Assembly (NCBI RefSeq): GCF_013463155.1
Contig: NZ_CP040781.1
Location: 1,550,001 to 1,614,000, forward strand
Direction: 5' to 3'
DNA from: Staphylococcus sp. 17KM0847
GTDB lineage: Bacteria; Bacillota; Bacilli; Staphylococcales; Staphylococcaceae
DNA length: 64,000 nucleotides
The translations under genes and the position numbers were made by a program. Shown here piece after piece: positions 51,440 to 64,000 of this stretch; within the stretch, counting starts at the first letter, position 1; each line of letters opens with the position of its first letter. The notes under the pieces are model-generated. The model was not told where the DNA came from, did no database searches, and worked only from the letters and a program-made list of their open reading frames with translations.

Positions 51440-52295
51440 GATTATGCTTCCACTCCTTATACATCTTAACGAATTGTTCCTCCGTCAATGCAAGCTGTTT
51501 GAATCGATCACCGAGACGTGCTTCAACATCTCTTTGTAATTGTACAATATCAGGTAATTCCAGATGAAATGATTGGACATACTCAGTATCACAAAATAGT
51601 GCCTCTGGTGATAAACTATTCATAACACGCCCCTTATGCATTACTTTTACTTCATCTGCATAAGCTGCTACATCATTCATATCATGTGTTACTAAAACAA
51701 TAGTTTTATGTTGTTCTGTTTGTATATTTTTGAAAAGTTTCATCACTTGTTTTTTACTTCGCGGATCTAAACCAGCCGTGGGTTCATCTAATACTAGAAT
51801 ATCCGGATCCATTGCTAATATGGCAACGATTGCTATTTTTCTCATTTGTCCACCAGAAAGCATAAATGGTGATTGCTGCATTATTCTTTCAGCATCAAAT
51901 CCTAAAATCTCAAGCCATGTTACTGCTTGTTTACGTGCAGCAGCCAAATTCATATTATAATTTTTAGGTCCAAATAATATTTCACGCTCAACAGTCTGCT
52001 CAAACAATTGAGATTCCGGAAATTGAAAAACCATACCAATACGTTGGCGTACAGGATGAATGACTTTATCTTTTGTTTTATGTGTAACTGATACATCTAA
52101 TACTTGAAGCTTTCCTCTACTTGGTTTGAGTAACCCGTTAAAATGTTGAATTAAAGTAGATTTACCCGAGCCTGTTTTTCCAATAATGGCATAGTATTTA
52201 CCTTGTTCAAAAGAAGTGGTTACAAGGTTCAATGCTTGATACTCATAGGGTGTGTGCTGCTGATATGTATATGAAACTTCTTCAAAACGAATCAT
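51429..52295 (-). CDS. ecfA2: ECF transporter ATPase EcfA2
   Basis: 288-residue ATPase: Walker A GKTGSGKST near 38-46, signature LSGGQMRK near 143-150, Walker B ILVLDEPTAGLDP. The ATG at 52295 overlaps the ecfA1 stop as ATGA and follows GGAG by eight bases; an upstream GTG at 52304 is less likely. Confidence 0.92.
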   Translation of the reverse strand: MIRFEEVSYTYQQHTPYEYQALNLVTTSFEQGKYYAIIGKTGSGKSTLIQHFNGLLKPSRGKLQVLDVSVTHKTKDKVIHPVRQRIGMVFQFPESQLFEQTVEREILFGPKNYNMNLAAARKQAVTWLEILGFDAERIMQQSPFMLSGGQMRKIAIVAILAMDPDILVLDEPTAGLDPRSKKQVMKLFKNIQTEQHKTIVLVTHDMNDVAAYADEVKVMHKGRVMNSLSPEALFCDTEYVQSFHLELPDIVQLQRDVEARLGDRFKQLALTEEQFVKMYKEWKHNHER

Positions 52296-53098
52296 GTCAA
52301 ACACTCCAATAAATCATGATAAGTTAAAAATTGTGTACGCCAGCCCATTAATTTTGCAATTTTCATCTCAAATGGTATATCTAAGCCATATGCAGTCAAC
52401 ATATCAGCATGTTCAAATATATATTCTACACTTCCTGATAGGACGATATGCCCCTTATTCATTACGATAACTTGATCAGATTCAACTACTTCTGATAAAT
52501 CATGTGTAATCGATAGAACGGTTACACCATGCTCTGTATTGAGTCGCTGAATTAATGTTAAAATTTCTTTTTTACCTTCAGGATCTAACATAGACGTGGC
52601 TTCATCTAAAATAATCAACTTGGGTTGAAGTGCCAAAACACCTGCAATGGCTACTCTTTGTTTTTGTCCTCCAGATAATGCCGCTGGTTCATGATTTTGT
52701 TTGTCATGCATATCCACGTCTTTCAGCACACGAGGGACAATATCATGCATTTCAGAATATGATAACTGTTTATTTTCTAAACCGAATGCAACATCATACT
52801 TCACAGTAGAGCCTACAAATTGGTTGTCAGGATTTTGAAAAACAATACCAATATGATTGTGAAATGCAGCCATATCCACACCTCTAATAGTTCGTTGTTC
52901 TATCAAAATCTCTCCTTCAAATGTTGTCTCAATACCTGCAATAAGTTTAGCTAGCGTTGATTTTCCTGAACCATTATGACCGACAATCGATACCCATTGT
53001 CCACCATTTATCGTAAAAGAAATGTTATTAAGGACATTATTGGTTGATGTTTCATAACGAAACGATACATTTTTAAACTGTAATAACGGTGTACCCAT
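52292..53098 (-). CDS. ecfA1: ECF transporter ATPase EcfA1
   Basis: 268-residue ATPase with Walker A GHNGSGKST near 39-47, signature LSGGQKQR near 142-149 and Walker B LIILDEATSMLDP. Of two adjacent ATGs the second (53098) is better spaced from AAAGGGG. First gene of ecfA1-ecfA2-ecfT-truA, placed after rplQ as in other staphylococci but separated from it by about 340 bases with terminators. Confidence 0.92.
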   Translation of the reverse strand: MGTPLLQFKNVSFRYETSTNNVLNNISFTINGGQWVSIVGHNGSGKSTLAKLIAGIETTFEGEILIEQRTIRGVDMAAFHNHIGIVFQNPDNQFVGSTVKYDVAFGLENKQLSYSEMHDIVPRVLKDVDMHDKQNHEPAALSGGQKQRVAIAGVLALQPKLIILDEATSMLDPEGKKEILTLIQRLNTEHGVTVLSITHDLSEVVESDQVIVMNKGHIVLSGSVEYIFEHADMLTAYGLDIPFEMKIAKLMGWRTQFLTYHDLLECLT

Positions 53099-53231
53099 CA
53101 TATGTCCCCTTTCAACATTACTTTTATCTCGTAATATATTATACTCAATTCACAATTTCGGATGATACTTTTCATTTTACATAACTTTATAGTATGTGTA
53201 CATCTCTTTAGAATATAAATACTCAAATAAA

Positions 53232-53262
53232 AAATAAGACCTACAACAATAGCAGGTCCTAA
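53232..53262 (-). terminator. Distal terminator after rplQ
   Basis: On the minus strand AGGACCT and AGGTCTT form a short hairpin followed by ATTTTTT. Confidence 0.65.
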
Positions 53263-53296
53263 AATCATCGTTTGTATTCTTCTGAATCATACATAA

Positions 53297-53364
53297 AAAA
53301 GCGCGCACCCCATCTTATTGAGATCACGCTTTATCATCAATATTTAGTTAGATGGGGTGCTCCT
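53297..53364 (-). terminator. Terminator of the ribosomal protein cluster after rplQ
   Basis: On the minus strand GCACCCCATCT pairs with AGATGGGGTGC across a loop of about 38 bases and is followed by GCGCTTTTTTA. It lies about 75 bases after the rplQ stop; the rest of 53099-53438 contains no gene apart from the ecf promoter region. Confidence 0.75.
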
Positions 53365-53438
53365 GAGCTAGACAATATCTGTATGTGGCAAACATTATCG
53401 TTGCACTCATTTGCTTTAAATGTAGTAGTGTGTATTTA

Positions 53439-53807
53439 TTATACTAATTCAATAATTACTTTTAATGCACCGTCACCATGACGTGGCGCAACTTTAACGA
53501 TACGTGTATAACCACCTTGACGGTCTTGATAACGTTCAGCAATTTCACCGAATAACTTTTGTAACGCTGTTTGTGTTGTTTCATCTTCGTTTAAGATTTC
53601 AACATTGCGTAATGTTTTAGCAGCATTACGACGAGAAGCTAAATCACCTTTTTTACCTAAAGTAATTAATTTTTCAACTACGCTACGAAGTTCTTTAGCA
53701 CGCGCTTCAGTCGTTTCAATGCGTTCGCTAACGATTAATGATGTCGCTAAGTCACGTAACATTGCTTTACGTTGATCTGATGTACGACCTAATTTTCTGT
53801 AACCCAT
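53439..53807 (-). CDS. rplQ: Ribosomal protein L17
   Basis: 122 residues, full length ([17 protein letters not shown] start). Last gene of the S10-spc-alpha cluster, 16 bases after rpoA, with two terminators behind it. Confidence 0.97.
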   Translation of the reverse strand: MGYRKLGRTSDQRKAMLRDLATSLIVSERIETTEARAKELRSVVEKLITLGKKGDLASRRNAAKTLRNVEILNEDETTQTALQKLFGEIAERYQDRQGGYTRIVKVAPRHGDGALKVIIELV

Positions 53808-53823
53808 GAGTTGACCTCCTTTA

Positions 53824-54768
53824 TCAATCTTCTTTTCTTAGGCCTAAACCTAAGTCTTCTAATTTATGTTTTACTTCTTCAAGAGACTTACGACCTAAGT
53901 TACGAACTTTCATCATATCAGCCTCTGATTTATCAGCGAGTTCTTGTACTGAGTTAATACCAGCACGTTTTAGACAGTTATAAGAACGTACAGATAAGTC
54001 TAATTCTTCAATAGACATTTCTAGTACTTTTTCTTTTTGGTCCTCTTCTTTTTCAATCATAATTTCTGCATTTTGTGCTTCGTCAGTTAAACCAACAAAA
54101 ATGTTTAAATGCTCTGTCATGATTTTAGCAGCTAATGAAACAGATTCTTGTGGTGTGATAGAGCCATCTGTCCAAACATCCAAAGTTAATTTATCGAAGT
54201 CTGAACTTTGACCTACACGTGTATTTTCAACAGTATAGTTCACACGCTCAACCGGTGAATATAGTGAATCCACTGGAATAACACCAATAGGTAAATCACT
54301 TGAATTGTTTTGATCAGCTAATGCATAACCACGTCCTGTATTTGCAACTAAACGTAGCTTTAAATGACCACCTTTAGAAACTGTTGCAATTTTAAGATCA
54401 GGGTTTAAGATTTCAACATCACTGTCATGTGTGATATCTTTTGCAGTAACTTCGCCTTCTTCTTTAATATCAATCTCTAATGTTTTGTCTTCTTCTGAAT
54501 AAATTTTAAGCGCTAGCTTTTTAACATTCATAATGATTGTAGAAACGTCTTCAACAACATTATCAATTGCAGAGAACTCGTGTAAAACACCTTCGATTTC
54601 GATATATTTCACAGCCGCACCTGGTAATGATGATAGTAGGATACGACGTAAGGAGTTTCCTAGTGTAGTACCGTAACCACGTTCTAGTGGCTCAACAACA
54701 AACTTACCGAACTTAGCATCATCACTAACTTCAATTGTTTCAATTCTAGGTTTCTCAATTTCAATCAT
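53824..54768 (-). CDS. rpoA: RNA polymerase alpha subunit
   Basis: 314 residues: N-terminal dimerisation domain (to about 230, with [17 protein letters not shown] near 32) and C-terminal domain (about 245-314) with the helix-hairpin-helix [12 protein letters not shown] that binds UP elements and activators. 77 bases separate it from rpsK. Confidence 0.98.
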   Translation of the reverse strand: MIEIEKPRIETIEVSDDAKFGKFVVEPLERGYGTTLGNSLRRILLSSLPGAAVKYIEIEGVLHEFSAIDNVVEDVSTIIMNVKKLALKIYSEEDKTLEIDIKEEGEVTAKDITHDSDVEILNPDLKIATVSKGGHLKLRLVANTGRGYALADQNNSSDLPIGVIPVDSLYSPVERVNYTVENTRVGQSSDFDKLTLDVWTDGSITPQESVSLAAKIMTEHLNIFVGLTDEAQNAEIMIEKEEDQKEKVLEMSIEELDLSVRSYNCLKRAGINSVQELADKSEADMMKVRNLGRKSLEEVKHKLEDLGLGLRKED

Positions 54769-54845
54769 TTACATATCCTCCTTAAAAACGCCGATTTGTA
54801 TAACCTGTAAATTTAGTGATTTAGGACATAATAAAAAATTTAAAA

Positions 54846-55235
54846 TTATACGCGACGACGTTTTGGTGGACGACAACCATTATGTGGTACTGGAGTAACG
54901 TCTTTAATCGCTGTTACTTCTAATCCTGCTGATTGTAACGCACGGATAGCTGATTCACGACCAGGTCCCGGTCCTTTTACAGTTACTTCTACTGATTTTA
55001 AACCATGCTCCATTGCAGCTTTTGAAGCTGTTTCTGAAGCCATTTGTGCTGCGAATGGTGTAGATTTTTTTGAACCTTTAAAACCAAGCGCACCAGCAGA
55101 TGACCAAGATAAAGCATTACCAAATTCATCTGTGATAGTTACAATTGTGTTATTGAAAGTAGAACGAATGTGTGCAACACCGTTTTCAATATTCTTTTTC
55201 ACTCTACGTTTACGTGATACTTGTTTACGTGCCAT
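54846..55235 (-). CDS. rpsK: Ribosomal protein S11
   Basis: 129 residues, full length, ending in the conserved [13 protein letters not shown]. It belongs to the alpha operon and follows rpsM after 24 bases. Confidence 0.97.
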   Translation of the reverse strand: MARKQVSRKRRVKKNIENGVAHIRSTFNNTIVTITDEFGNALSWSSAGALGFKGSKKSTPFAAQMASETASKAAMEHGLKSVEVTVKGPGPGRESAIRALQSAGLEVTAIKDVTPVPHNGCRPPKRRRV

Positions 55236-55259
55236 AGTAGTATTTGCCTCCTTTACCTA

Positions 55260-55625
55260 TTATTTTTTCTTGTTAGCAACAGTTTTAACTGGGCCTTTAC
55301 GCGTACGCGCATTGTTTTTAGTTTTTTGACCGTTAACTGGTAAGCCACGACGGTGACGAATACCACGGTAAGAAGAAATTTCCATTAAGCGTTTGATGTT
55401 TAAGTTTGTTTCACGGCGTAAGTCACCTTCAACTTTATAACCATCAACAACTTCACGAATACGACCTAACTCGTCATCAGTTAAATCTTTAACACGTGTA
55501 TCTTCTGAAACATTTGCTTCTGAAAGAATTTTTTGTGCTGTTGCTTTACCGATACCGTAGATATAAGTTAATGAAATTACTACGCGCTTATCACGTGGGA
55601 TATCAATTCCTGCAATACGTGCCAT
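55260..55625 (-). CDS. rpsM: Ribosomal protein S13
   Basis: 121 residues with the N-terminal [20 protein letters not shown] and the glycine-rich [19 protein letters not shown] near the end. It follows rpmJ after 22 bases. Confidence 0.97.
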   Translation of the reverse strand: MARIAGIDIPRDKRVVISLTYIYGIGKATAQKILSEANVSEDTRVKDLTDDELGRIREVVDGYKVEGDLRRETNLNIKRLMEISSYRGIRHRRGLPVNGQKTKNNARTRKGPVKTVANKKK

Positions 55626-55647
55626 TATATTTACACCTCTCTTTTAA

Positions 55648-56011
<364 letters not shown>

Positions 56012-56172
56012 TGATTAACTCCTCCTTTTCAGTTATAAGGATGCTAGAATATCAACTCGATTATAGTAGCCTTGATTTCCACTTCAAAATCATCATTATA
56101 ATTAATGTCACATCTCATACGTTCCAACTAATCTTTAATTAACGACTTAAAAGCGAACTGCACAAGTCGTTA
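56012..56172 (-). other. adk-infA spacer with a hairpin
   Basis: 161 bases, the longest gap within the ribosomal cluster. Near the adk stop AACGACTT and AAGTCGTT can pair (about 56142-56170), and a TATAAT lies further downstream without a clear -35. It may modulate readthrough or hold an internal promoter. Confidence 0.4.
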
Positions 56173-58132
<1,960 letters not shown>

Positions 58133-58133
<1 letters not shown>

Positions 58134-58573
58134 TAGATCACCTCGTGTGCTCCGCCTTTCGCTTCAATTGCTTCTTTGGCTGCAGCTGAGAATTTGTGTG
58201 CTTTAACAGTCAATTTTTTTTCTAATGAACCATTACCTAAAACTTTGATGCCAGATTTTTCATTTTTGACTACGCCTGTTTCGATTAATAATTCCGGTGT
58301 TACCTCTGTACCATCTTCAAATTTATTAAGCTGTTCTAAATTAACGATGGCATATTCTTTACGGTTAATATTCGTGAAACCGCGTTTAGGAATACGACGG
58401 AATAATGGTAATTGACCACCTTCAAAGCCTGGTCTTACACTACCACCTGAACGGGCTTTTTGACCTTTTTGACCGCGTCCACTTGTTTTACCGTTACCTG
58501 TTGCAGCACCACGACCTACACGGTTGCGTACTTTACGTGAACCTTCTGATGGTTTTAATTCATGTAATTTCAT
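58133..58573 (-). CDS. rplO: Ribosomal protein L15
   Basis: 146 residues; glycine-rich N-terminal half ([20 protein letters not shown] near 20-39) that threads into 23S rRNA. Starts 16 bases after rpmD. Confidence 0.97.
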
Positions 58574-58589
58574 TTGGGCACCTCCTTAA

Positions 58590-58769
58590 TTATTTTTCTT
58601 CTACTGATACTAAGTGACTTACTTTATTAATTTGTCCACGAATTGCATCATTGTCTTCAACAATTACAGAAGAATTAACTTTTTTAAGACCTAAAGCTTC
58701 TACTGTTTTACGTTGTGTTGCAGGACGTCCAATAACACTTCGAGTGAGGGTGATTTGAATTTTAGCCAT
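58590..58769 (-). CDS. rpmD: Ribosomal protein L30
   Basis: 59 residues ([20 protein letters not shown] start, LVSVEEK end). Short and lying in a 200-base gap between rpsE and rplO, with a GGAGG-type site ahead of the ATG. Confidence 0.96.
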   Translation of the reverse strand: MAKIQITLTRSVIGRPATQRKTVEALGLKKVNSSVIVEDNDAIRGQINKVSHLVSVEEK

Positions 58770-58785
58770 TTATCTGTTTCCCTCC

Positions 58786-59286
58786 TTAATTATATAATTC
58801 TTCTACTGATTTACCACGTAAACGGGCAACTTCTTCAGCATTTTTTAAGTTTTGTAAACCATTGATTGTTGCACGTACCATATTAATTGGTGTGTTAGAA
58901 CCTAATGATTTACTTAAGATATCAGTAATACCTGCAAGTTCTAATACCGCACGAACTGGTCCACCTGCGATAACCCCAGTACCAGGTGCAGCTGGTTTCA
59001 TTAACACGCTTCCTGAACCAAAGCGTCCAGTAATTGTGTGAGGTGTTGTACCATCAACACGGTGAACAGTAATAAGTTCTTTCTTAGCAGCTTCAACTGC
59101 TTTTTTGATTGCTTCAGGTACCTCTTGTGCTTTACCAGTACCGAAACCAACGCGACCATTTTTATCGCCTACTACTACAAGTGCTGTAAAACGGAAACGA
59201 CGTCCACCTTTAACAACCTTTGCAACACGGTTAATCGTAACAACGCGTTCTTCAAATTCTTTAACTTCTTCTTCTCTACGAGCCAT
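58786..59286 (-). CDS. rpsE: Ribosomal protein S5
   Basis: 166 residues; N-terminal double-stranded RNA-binding fold with [18 protein letters not shown] near 24-41 and the conserved [20 protein letters not shown] later. Mutations in the first part give spectinomycin resistance in other bacteria; residues look ordinary. Confidence 0.97.
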   Translation of the reverse strand: MARREEEVKEFEERVVTINRVAKVVKGGRRFRFTALVVVGDKNGRVGFGTGKAQEVPEAIKKAVEAAKKELITVHRVDGTTPHTITGRFGSGSVLMKPAAPGTGVIAGGPVRAVLELAGITDILSKSLGSNTPINMVRATINGLQNLKNAEEVARLRGKSVEELYN

Positions 59287-59306
59287 TGAGTTGTCCCTCC
59301 TTTAAA

Positions 59307-59666
59307 TTAAAATTGAAGTCCATTTTCACGAGCTGCATCTGCTAGTGCTTTCACACGTCCGTGGAATAAGTATCCACCACGATCAAATACAACTGCTTCG
59401 ATTCCTTTTTCGTTAGCTTTTTTAGCGATTGCTTCGCCTACTTGAGTTGCCATTTCGACTTTAGTAGCTGAAGTATCTACGCCGTTATCTTTAGTAGAAG
59501 CTTGTGCTAACGTTACGCCTTTAGTATCATCAATGATTTGTGCATAAATATGTTTATTAGAACGATATACGTTTAGACGAGGCTTTTCGCTAGTACCTGA
59601 CAATTTCGTACGCACGCGTGCATGTCTTTTTAAACGTACTTTATTTTTATCAATTTTGCTGATCAT
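59307..59666 (-). CDS. rplR: Ribosomal protein L18
   Basis: 119 residues; binds 5S rRNA. The basic N-terminus [20 protein letters not shown] and the end [17 protein letters not shown] are conserved. Lies 31 bases after rplF. Confidence 0.97.
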   Translation of the reverse strand: MISKIDKNKVRLKRHARVRTKLSGTSEKPRLNVYRSNKHIYAQIIDDTKGVTLAQASTKDNGVDTSATKVEMATQVGEAIAKKANEKGIEAVVFDRGGYLFHGRVKALADAARENGLQF

Positions 59667-59697
59667 GTCAATACTCCTTTCTTATAGAGTTTATTTA

Positions 59698-60234
59698 TTA
59701 TTTACCAGTTTTACCTTCTTTACGACGAACATATTCGCCTTGGTAACGAATACCTTTACCTTTATAAGGTTCTGGTGGACGAACGTCACGAATTTTTGAT
59801 GCTGTTGCACCTACTAATTCTTTGTCGATACCTTCGACTTTAACAGTCGTGTTTTTCTCTACTGTGAAAGTAATACCTTCTGCAGCTTCGATTTCAACTG
59901 GGTGAGAGTATCCAACATTTAATACAAGTTTGCTTCCTTGTACTTGTGCACGATAACCAACACCGATAAGCTCTAGTGTTTTTTCATAACCTTTAGATAC
60001 ACCTTGTACCATGTTATTGATTAACGCACGAGTTGTACCATGAACAGTTCTGTGTTCTTTAGAATCTGATGGTCTTACAACTTCAAGTGTGTTTTCTTCT
60101 TGTTTATATGTCATTTCTTCATTTAAAGCTTGTGATAATTCACCTTTAGGTCCTTTAACTGAAACTGTACTACCATCGATAGTTACAGTTACGTCACTAG
60201 GAATCTCAATAATTTTTTTACCAACACGGCTCAT
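59698..60234 (-). CDS. rplF: Ribosomal protein L6
   Basis: 178 residues, two similar domains; C-terminal [20 protein letters not shown] is the family signature. GGAGG precedes the ATG. Confidence 0.97.
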   Translation of the reverse strand: MSRVGKKIIEIPSDVTVTIDGSTVSVKGPKGELSQALNEEMTYKQEENTLEVVRPSDSKEHRTVHGTTRALINNMVQGVSKGYEKTLELIGVGYRAQVQGSKLVLNVGYSHPVEIEAAEGITFTVEKNTTVKVEGIDKELVGATASKIRDVRPPEPYKGKGIRYQGEYVRRKEGKTGK

Positions 60235-60262
60235 GTTATGGCACCTCCTTATTTATTAAATA

Positions 60263-60661
60263 TTACCAAACGTAAGCAAGTACTTCTCCACCAACGTTAC
60301 GTTTTCTTGCTTCTTTATCAGTGATTACACCTTCAGAAGTTGATACTAATGCGATACCAAGACCATTTAATACTTTTGGTACTTCGTTTGCTTTAGCATA
60401 TACACGTAAACCTGGTTTTGAAATACGTTTTAAGCCTGTAATAACACGCTCATTATTTGAACCATATTTTAAGAATATACGAATAACACCTTGCTTATCA
60501 TCTTCGATATACTCTACATTTTTGATGAAACCTTCATTTTTAAGGATTTCAGCAATTTCTTTTTTAATGTTTGATGCAGGTAACTCAAGTTTTTCATGAC
60601 GAACCATGTTTGCGTTTCTTACGCGAGTTAACATATCTGCAATTGGATCTGACAATGTCAT
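60263..60661 (-). CDS. rpsH: Ribosomal protein S8
   Basis: 132 residues; C-terminal [20 protein letters not shown] signature present. In enterobacteria the orthologue represses the spc operon; no such control is visible here. Confidence 0.97.
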   Translation of the reverse strand: MTLSDPIADMLTRVRNANMVRHEKLELPASNIKKEIAEILKNEGFIKNVEYIEDDKQGVIRIFLKYGSNNERVITGLKRISKPGLRVYAKANEVPKVLNGLGIALVSTSEGVITDKEARKRNVGGEVLAYVW

Positions 60662-60693
60662 AGTTTGTTGCCTCCTTTCAAGGGTTTAATATT

Positions 60694-60879
60694 TTACCAG
60701 CTAGCTTTGCGTACGCCAGGAATTTGACCTTTATAAGCTAATTCACGGAAACAAATACGGCAAAGTTTGAATTTACGATATACTGAGTGTGGACGACCAC
60801 AGCGTTCACAACGTGTATATTCACGGACTTGGAACTTTTGTTTACGTTGTTGCTTAGCAACCATTGATTTTTTAGCCAC
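60694..60879 (-). CDS. rpsZ: Ribosomal protein S14, zinc-binding short form
   Basis: 61 residues with CERCG and CRICF, four cysteines for zinc. Staphylococci usually also carry a zinc-free long form elsewhere for zinc starvation. Lies 21 bases after rplE. Confidence 0.96.
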   Translation of the reverse strand: MAKKSMVAKQQRKQKFQVREYTRCERCGRPHSVYRKFKLCRICFRELAYKGQIPGVRKASW

Positions 60880-60900
60880 TTATTTAGCCTCCTTCAGAGA

Positions 60901-61440
60901 TTATTTTTGAAATGGCATACCGAATTGTGTTAACAATTCACGAGCTTCCTCGTCAGTGTTAGCAGTCGTTACGATAACGATATCCATTCCACGTACTTTC
61001 GATACTTTATCATAGTCAATCTCAGGGAAAATTAATTGTTCCTTAACACCTAATGTGTAGTTACCGCGACCATCAAATGCATTTTTAGATACACCACGGA
61101 AGTCACGTACACGTGGAAGTGAAACAGAAATTAATTTATCTAAGAATTCATACATTCTTTCGCCACGTAATGTTACTTTGGCACCAATTGGCATACCTTC
61201 ACGTAAACGGAATGTCGCAACTGATTTTTTAGCTTTTGTGATTAAAGGTTTTTGACCAGTGATAGCAGTTAATTCCTCAACAGCAGTATCTAATACTTTT
61301 GAGTTTTGTACTGCGTCACCAACACCCATATTCACTACAATTTTGTCGATTTTAGGTACTTGCATTACTGAACTGTAATTGAATTTTTTAACTAAGTTCT
61401 CTGTAACTTCTGAGTTAAATTTTTCTTTTAAACGATTCAA
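60901..61440 (-). CDS. rplE: Ribosomal protein L5
   Basis: 179 residues; binds 5S rRNA. The start is a TTG at 61440 (reads NRLKEKF next), with AAAGGAGG about seven bases ahead; an in-frame TTG six codons upstream is part of that ribosome binding site and is rejected. Conserved VVNMGVGDA and FPEIDYDKV are present. Confidence 0.95.
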   Translation of the reverse strand: MNRLKEKFNSEVTENLVKKFNYSSVMQVPKIDKIVVNMGVGDAVQNSKVLDTAVEELTAITGQKPLITKAKKSVATFRLREGMPIGAKVTLRGERMYEFLDKLISVSLPRVRDFRGVSKNAFDGRGNYTLGVKEQLIFPEIDYDKVSKVRGMDIVIVTTANTDEEARELLTQFGMPFQK

Positions 61441-61464
61441 AGTGGATCCTCCTTTCAACTATTA

Positions 61465-61782
61465 TTATTTATTAGACTTGATTTCTTCGCCTGATTTTTT
61501 AGCGATACGAACTTTTTTACCATCAACAAATTTGTAGCCTACACGTGTAGGTTCATCTGTTTTAGGGTCTAATACTTGTACATTAGAAACATGAATAGCA
61601 GCCTCAGTTTCTAAGATTCCACCTTCAGGATTAAATTGTGTTGGTTTTTGATGTTTTTTAATCATATTAACACCTTCAACAACAACACGGTCTTTTTTAG
61701 GCTCAGTTGCTAAAACTGTACCTTTTTTACCTTTATCTTTTCCTGCGATAACGATAACGTTGTCACCTTTTTTGATATGCAT
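61465..61782 (-). CDS. rplX: Ribosomal protein L24
   Basis: 105 residues with the N-terminal KOW motif ([20 protein letters not shown], 4-23). One of the first proteins in 50S assembly. Follows rplN after 38 bases. Confidence 0.97.
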   Translation of the reverse strand: MHIKKGDNVIVIAGKDKGKKGTVLATEPKKDRVVVEGVNMIKKHQKPTQFNPEGGILETEAAIHVSNVQVLDPKTDEPTRVGYKFVDGKKVRIAKKSGEEIKSNK

Positions 61783-61820
61783 GTGGGCACCTCCTTGAAT
61801 TTGTTTCGTTTATCTATTAA

Positions 61821-62216
<396 letters not shown>

Positions 62217-62219
62217 TCA

Positions 62220-62483
62220 TTAAATAATTACTGATTCTTCGACAATTTCTACTAAACGGAAACGTTTTGTTGCTGATAAAGGACGCGTTTCTTGAATTTT
62301 AACGATATCTCCTAATTTAGCTGAATTGTTTTCATCATGTGTTTTATATTTTTTAGAGTATTTAACACGTTTACCATATAGTTTGTGTGTTTTGTAAGTT
62401 TCAACTAAAACAGTAATTGTTTTATCCATTTTATCTGAAACTACTTTACCAACGTAAACTTTACGATCATTTCTTTCGCTCAC
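62220..62483 (-). CDS. rpsQ: Ribosomal protein S17
   Basis: 87 residues from a GTG at 62483 (reads [13 protein letters not shown] next), with GAGGAGG eight bases ahead. The in-frame upstream extension to 62504 contains the ribosome binding site and is rejected. Confidence 0.95.
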
Positions 62484-62507
62484 TTTAGTAACCTCCTCTT
62501 TCAATTA

Positions 62508-62717
62508 TTATTGATTTGCTTTACCTTGTTCTAATTCTCTTTCACGTGCAACAGTTTTTAGACGCGCGATCGTTTTTCTCACTGTTTTGATGCGTGCAGT
62601 CTCTTCTAATTGACCTGTAGCTAATTGAAAGCGTAGGTTAAAAAGCTCTTCTTTTGAAGATTTGATTTGCTCTTCGATTTCTGAAGTGGTTAAGTCTCTA
62701 ATTTCCTTAGCTTTCAT
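62508..62717 (-). CDS. rpmC: Ribosomal protein L29
   Basis: 69 residues, [20 protein letters not shown] start. The ATG at 62717 follows GGTGGTG and lies within the end of rplP (11-base overlap), implying translational coupling. Confidence 0.96.
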   Translation of the reverse strand: MKAKEIRDLTTSEIEEQIKSSKEELFNLRFQLATGQLEETARIKTVRKTIARLKTVARERELEQGKANQ

Positions 62718-63141
62718 TTGATTCACCACCCAATTCTTCACGTTTTACAAACTTCGTTTTTACTGGAAGTTTATGGCTTGCTAAACGTAATGCTTCACGC
62801 GCAACTTCTTCAGATACACCAGCAACTTCAAATAAAATTCTACCTGGTTTAACAACTGCAATCCAGCCTTCAACCGCACCTTTACCGGCACCCATACGTA
62901 CTTCTAAAGGTTTTTGTGTATATGGTGTGTGAGGGAAGATTTTAATCCAAACTTTCCCGCCACGTTTCATGTAACGTGTCATAGCAATACGAGCTGATTC
63001 GATTTGACGAGAAGTAATCCAAGAAGTTGTAGTTGCTTGAAGACCAAACTCACCAAATGTTACAAAGTTACCGCCTTTTGAACGACCTTTTGTGTCAGGA
63101 CGATGTTGACGACGATATTTTACACGCTTTGGTAGTAACAT
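62707..63141 (-). CDS. rplP: Ribosomal protein L16
   Basis: 144 residues; [15 protein letters not shown] start and the conserved [20 protein letters not shown]. Only two bases separate it from rpsC. Confidence 0.97.
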   Translation of the reverse strand: MLLPKRVKYRRQHRPDTKGRSKGGNFVTFGEFGLQATTTSWITSRQIESARIAMTRYMKRGGKVWIKIFPHTPYTQKPLEVRMGAGKGAVEGWIAVVKPGRILFEVAGVSEEVAREALRLASHKLPVKTKFVKREELGGESNES

Positions 63142-63143
63142 AA

Positions 63144-63797
63144 TTATTTTCCTCCTTCACTATTTTTCTTAGTAGGAAGAACTTCACCACGATAAATCCA
63201 TACTTTAACACCTAACTTACCATAAGTTGTGTCAGCTTCTGCATGTGCATAATCAATGTCAGCACGTAATGTATGAAGTGGTACAGTTCCTTCTGAATAT
63301 TGTTCAGCACGCGCGATGTCAGCGCCACCTAAACGACCTGATACTTGAGTTTTAATACCCTTTGCACCTAATTTCATTGCTCTACCAATCGCTTGTTTTT
63401 GAACACGACGGAATGACGCACGGTTTTCTAATTGACGTGCAATATTTTCAGCAACTAATCGTGCATCAAGATCTACTTTCTTGATTTCAACAACGTTGAT
63501 GTGAACTTTTTTATCAGTAAGTTGGTTCAACTTGTTACGAAGTTTTTCGATTTCTGAACCGCCTTTACCAATTACCATACCTGGCTTACCAGTATGAATT
63601 GCAATATTAATACGATTAGCAGCACGCTCGATTTCAACATGTGATACAGAAGCGTCTTTCAATGCTTTATCGATAAATTTACGAATTTTTAGGTCTTCGT
63701 GTAAAAGTGATGCGAAGTCTTTTTCAGCGTACCATTTAGCTTCCCAGTCACGAATTACACCAACACGAAGTCCGATTGGATTGATTTTTTGACCCAC
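63144..63797 (-). CDS. rpsC: Ribosomal protein S3
   Basis: 217 residues; KH domain with [17 protein letters not shown] near 68-84, part of the mRNA entry tunnel and helicase. Starts 24 bases after rplV. Confidence 0.97.
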   Translation of the reverse strand: MGQKINPIGLRVGVIRDWEAKWYAEKDFASLLHEDLKIRKFIDKALKDASVSHVEIERAANRINIAIHTGKPGMVIGKGGSEIEKLRNKLNQLTDKKVHINVVEIKKVDLDARLVAENIARQLENRASFRRVQKQAIGRAMKLGAKGIKTQVSGRLGGADIARAEQYSEGTVPLHTLRADIDYAHAEADTTYGKLGVKVWIYRGEVLPTKKNSEGGK

Positions 63798-63821
63798 AAT
63801 GTTCCCTCCTTAATGATTTAA

Positions 63822-64000
63822 TTAAGCTTCTTGAGCTTCTTCCTTGCCATCACTTACTACGATAGTAATATGGCTTGTTCTTTTGTTAATAGCACTTGCA
63901 CGTCCTTGAGCACGTGGACGGAAACGTTTTAAAGTTGGTCCTTCGTTAGCATACGCTTCTTTAACAACTAATTCATCAGTGTTCATACCGTAGTTGTGTT
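63822..64000 (-). CDS. rplV: Ribosomal protein L22, C-terminal part (cut by window edge)
   Basis: The last 59 codons are inside the window: the conserved [20 protein letters not shown] and the acidic tail ending EEAQEA. The macrolide-related loop residues near the end look ordinary. Confidence 0.95.
   Translation of the reverse strand, partial: HNYGMNTDELVVKEAYANEGPTLKRFRPRAQGRASAINKRTSHITIVVSDGKEEAQEA

Overview
The window is a low-GC Firmicutes chromosome segment from a Staphylococcus. The evidence is a complete staphyloferrin A locus (sfa/hts), the sae two-component locus, asp23/amaP, the sepA/sdrM efflux pair, and the S10-spc-alpha ribosomal cluster in staphylococcal order. The species cannot be fixed from sequence alone.

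Layout. 1-1.8 kb: 5' part of the c-di-AMP cyclase gene cdaA, and arginase (rocF). 2.2-7.6 kb: a minus-strand rRNA operon (16S-23S-5S) followed by tRNAs Asn, Glu, Val, Tyr, Gln and Lys, with RNase III processing stems and a strong promoter near 7.93 kb. 8.2-17.5 kb: a SalA/Mrp ATPase, drug efflux genes (DHA2 MFS, SepA, SdrM), a hemolysin III-like protein, a UDP-sugar uridylyltransferase, a YdjM-like membrane protein, a SunI/YnzG-like protein and a YjiH transporter. 17.7-26.9 kb: staphyloferrin A uptake (htsABC) and synthesis/export (sfaABC, divergent sfaD) with two Fur boxes. 27-34.5 kb: an MFS transporter, the asp23-amaP envelope stress operon with a SigB-type promoter, and a beta-glucoside PTS operon with a divergent GntR/UTRA regulator. 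34.6-37.4 kb: saePQRS with SaeR boxes. 37.4-39.7 kb: a cystine-type ABC importer.

39.8-48.8 kb is the accessory region and the most interesting part. The 3' end of rpsI, with its terminator, occurs three times (about 48.8, 42.6 and 39.95 kb). This marks two adjacent integrative islands that used rpsI as attachment site. The rpsI-proximal island (42.55-48.8 kb) carries a tyrosine integrase without its N-terminal domain, the decayed tail of a type ISP restriction enzyme, and an intact minus-strand operon: a SIR2-domain protein, a HerA-type ATPase and a Shedu (DUF4263) nuclease-like protein. The Shedu gene is longer than its first ATG suggests; it reads open for 97 more codons and most likely starts at an ATT codon. 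The outer island (39.9-42.6 kb) holds an AlbA_2/HATPase regulator-like gene whose stop codon lies in an 89-bp tandem repeat array, and a second broken relative with its own short repeats.

48.8-64 kb: rpsI-rplM with its own promoter and leader, truA, the ECF vitamin transporter module (ecfA1-ecfA2-ecfT), then the alpha/spc/S10 ribosomal protein cluster (rplQ up to a partial rplV), all on the minus strand.
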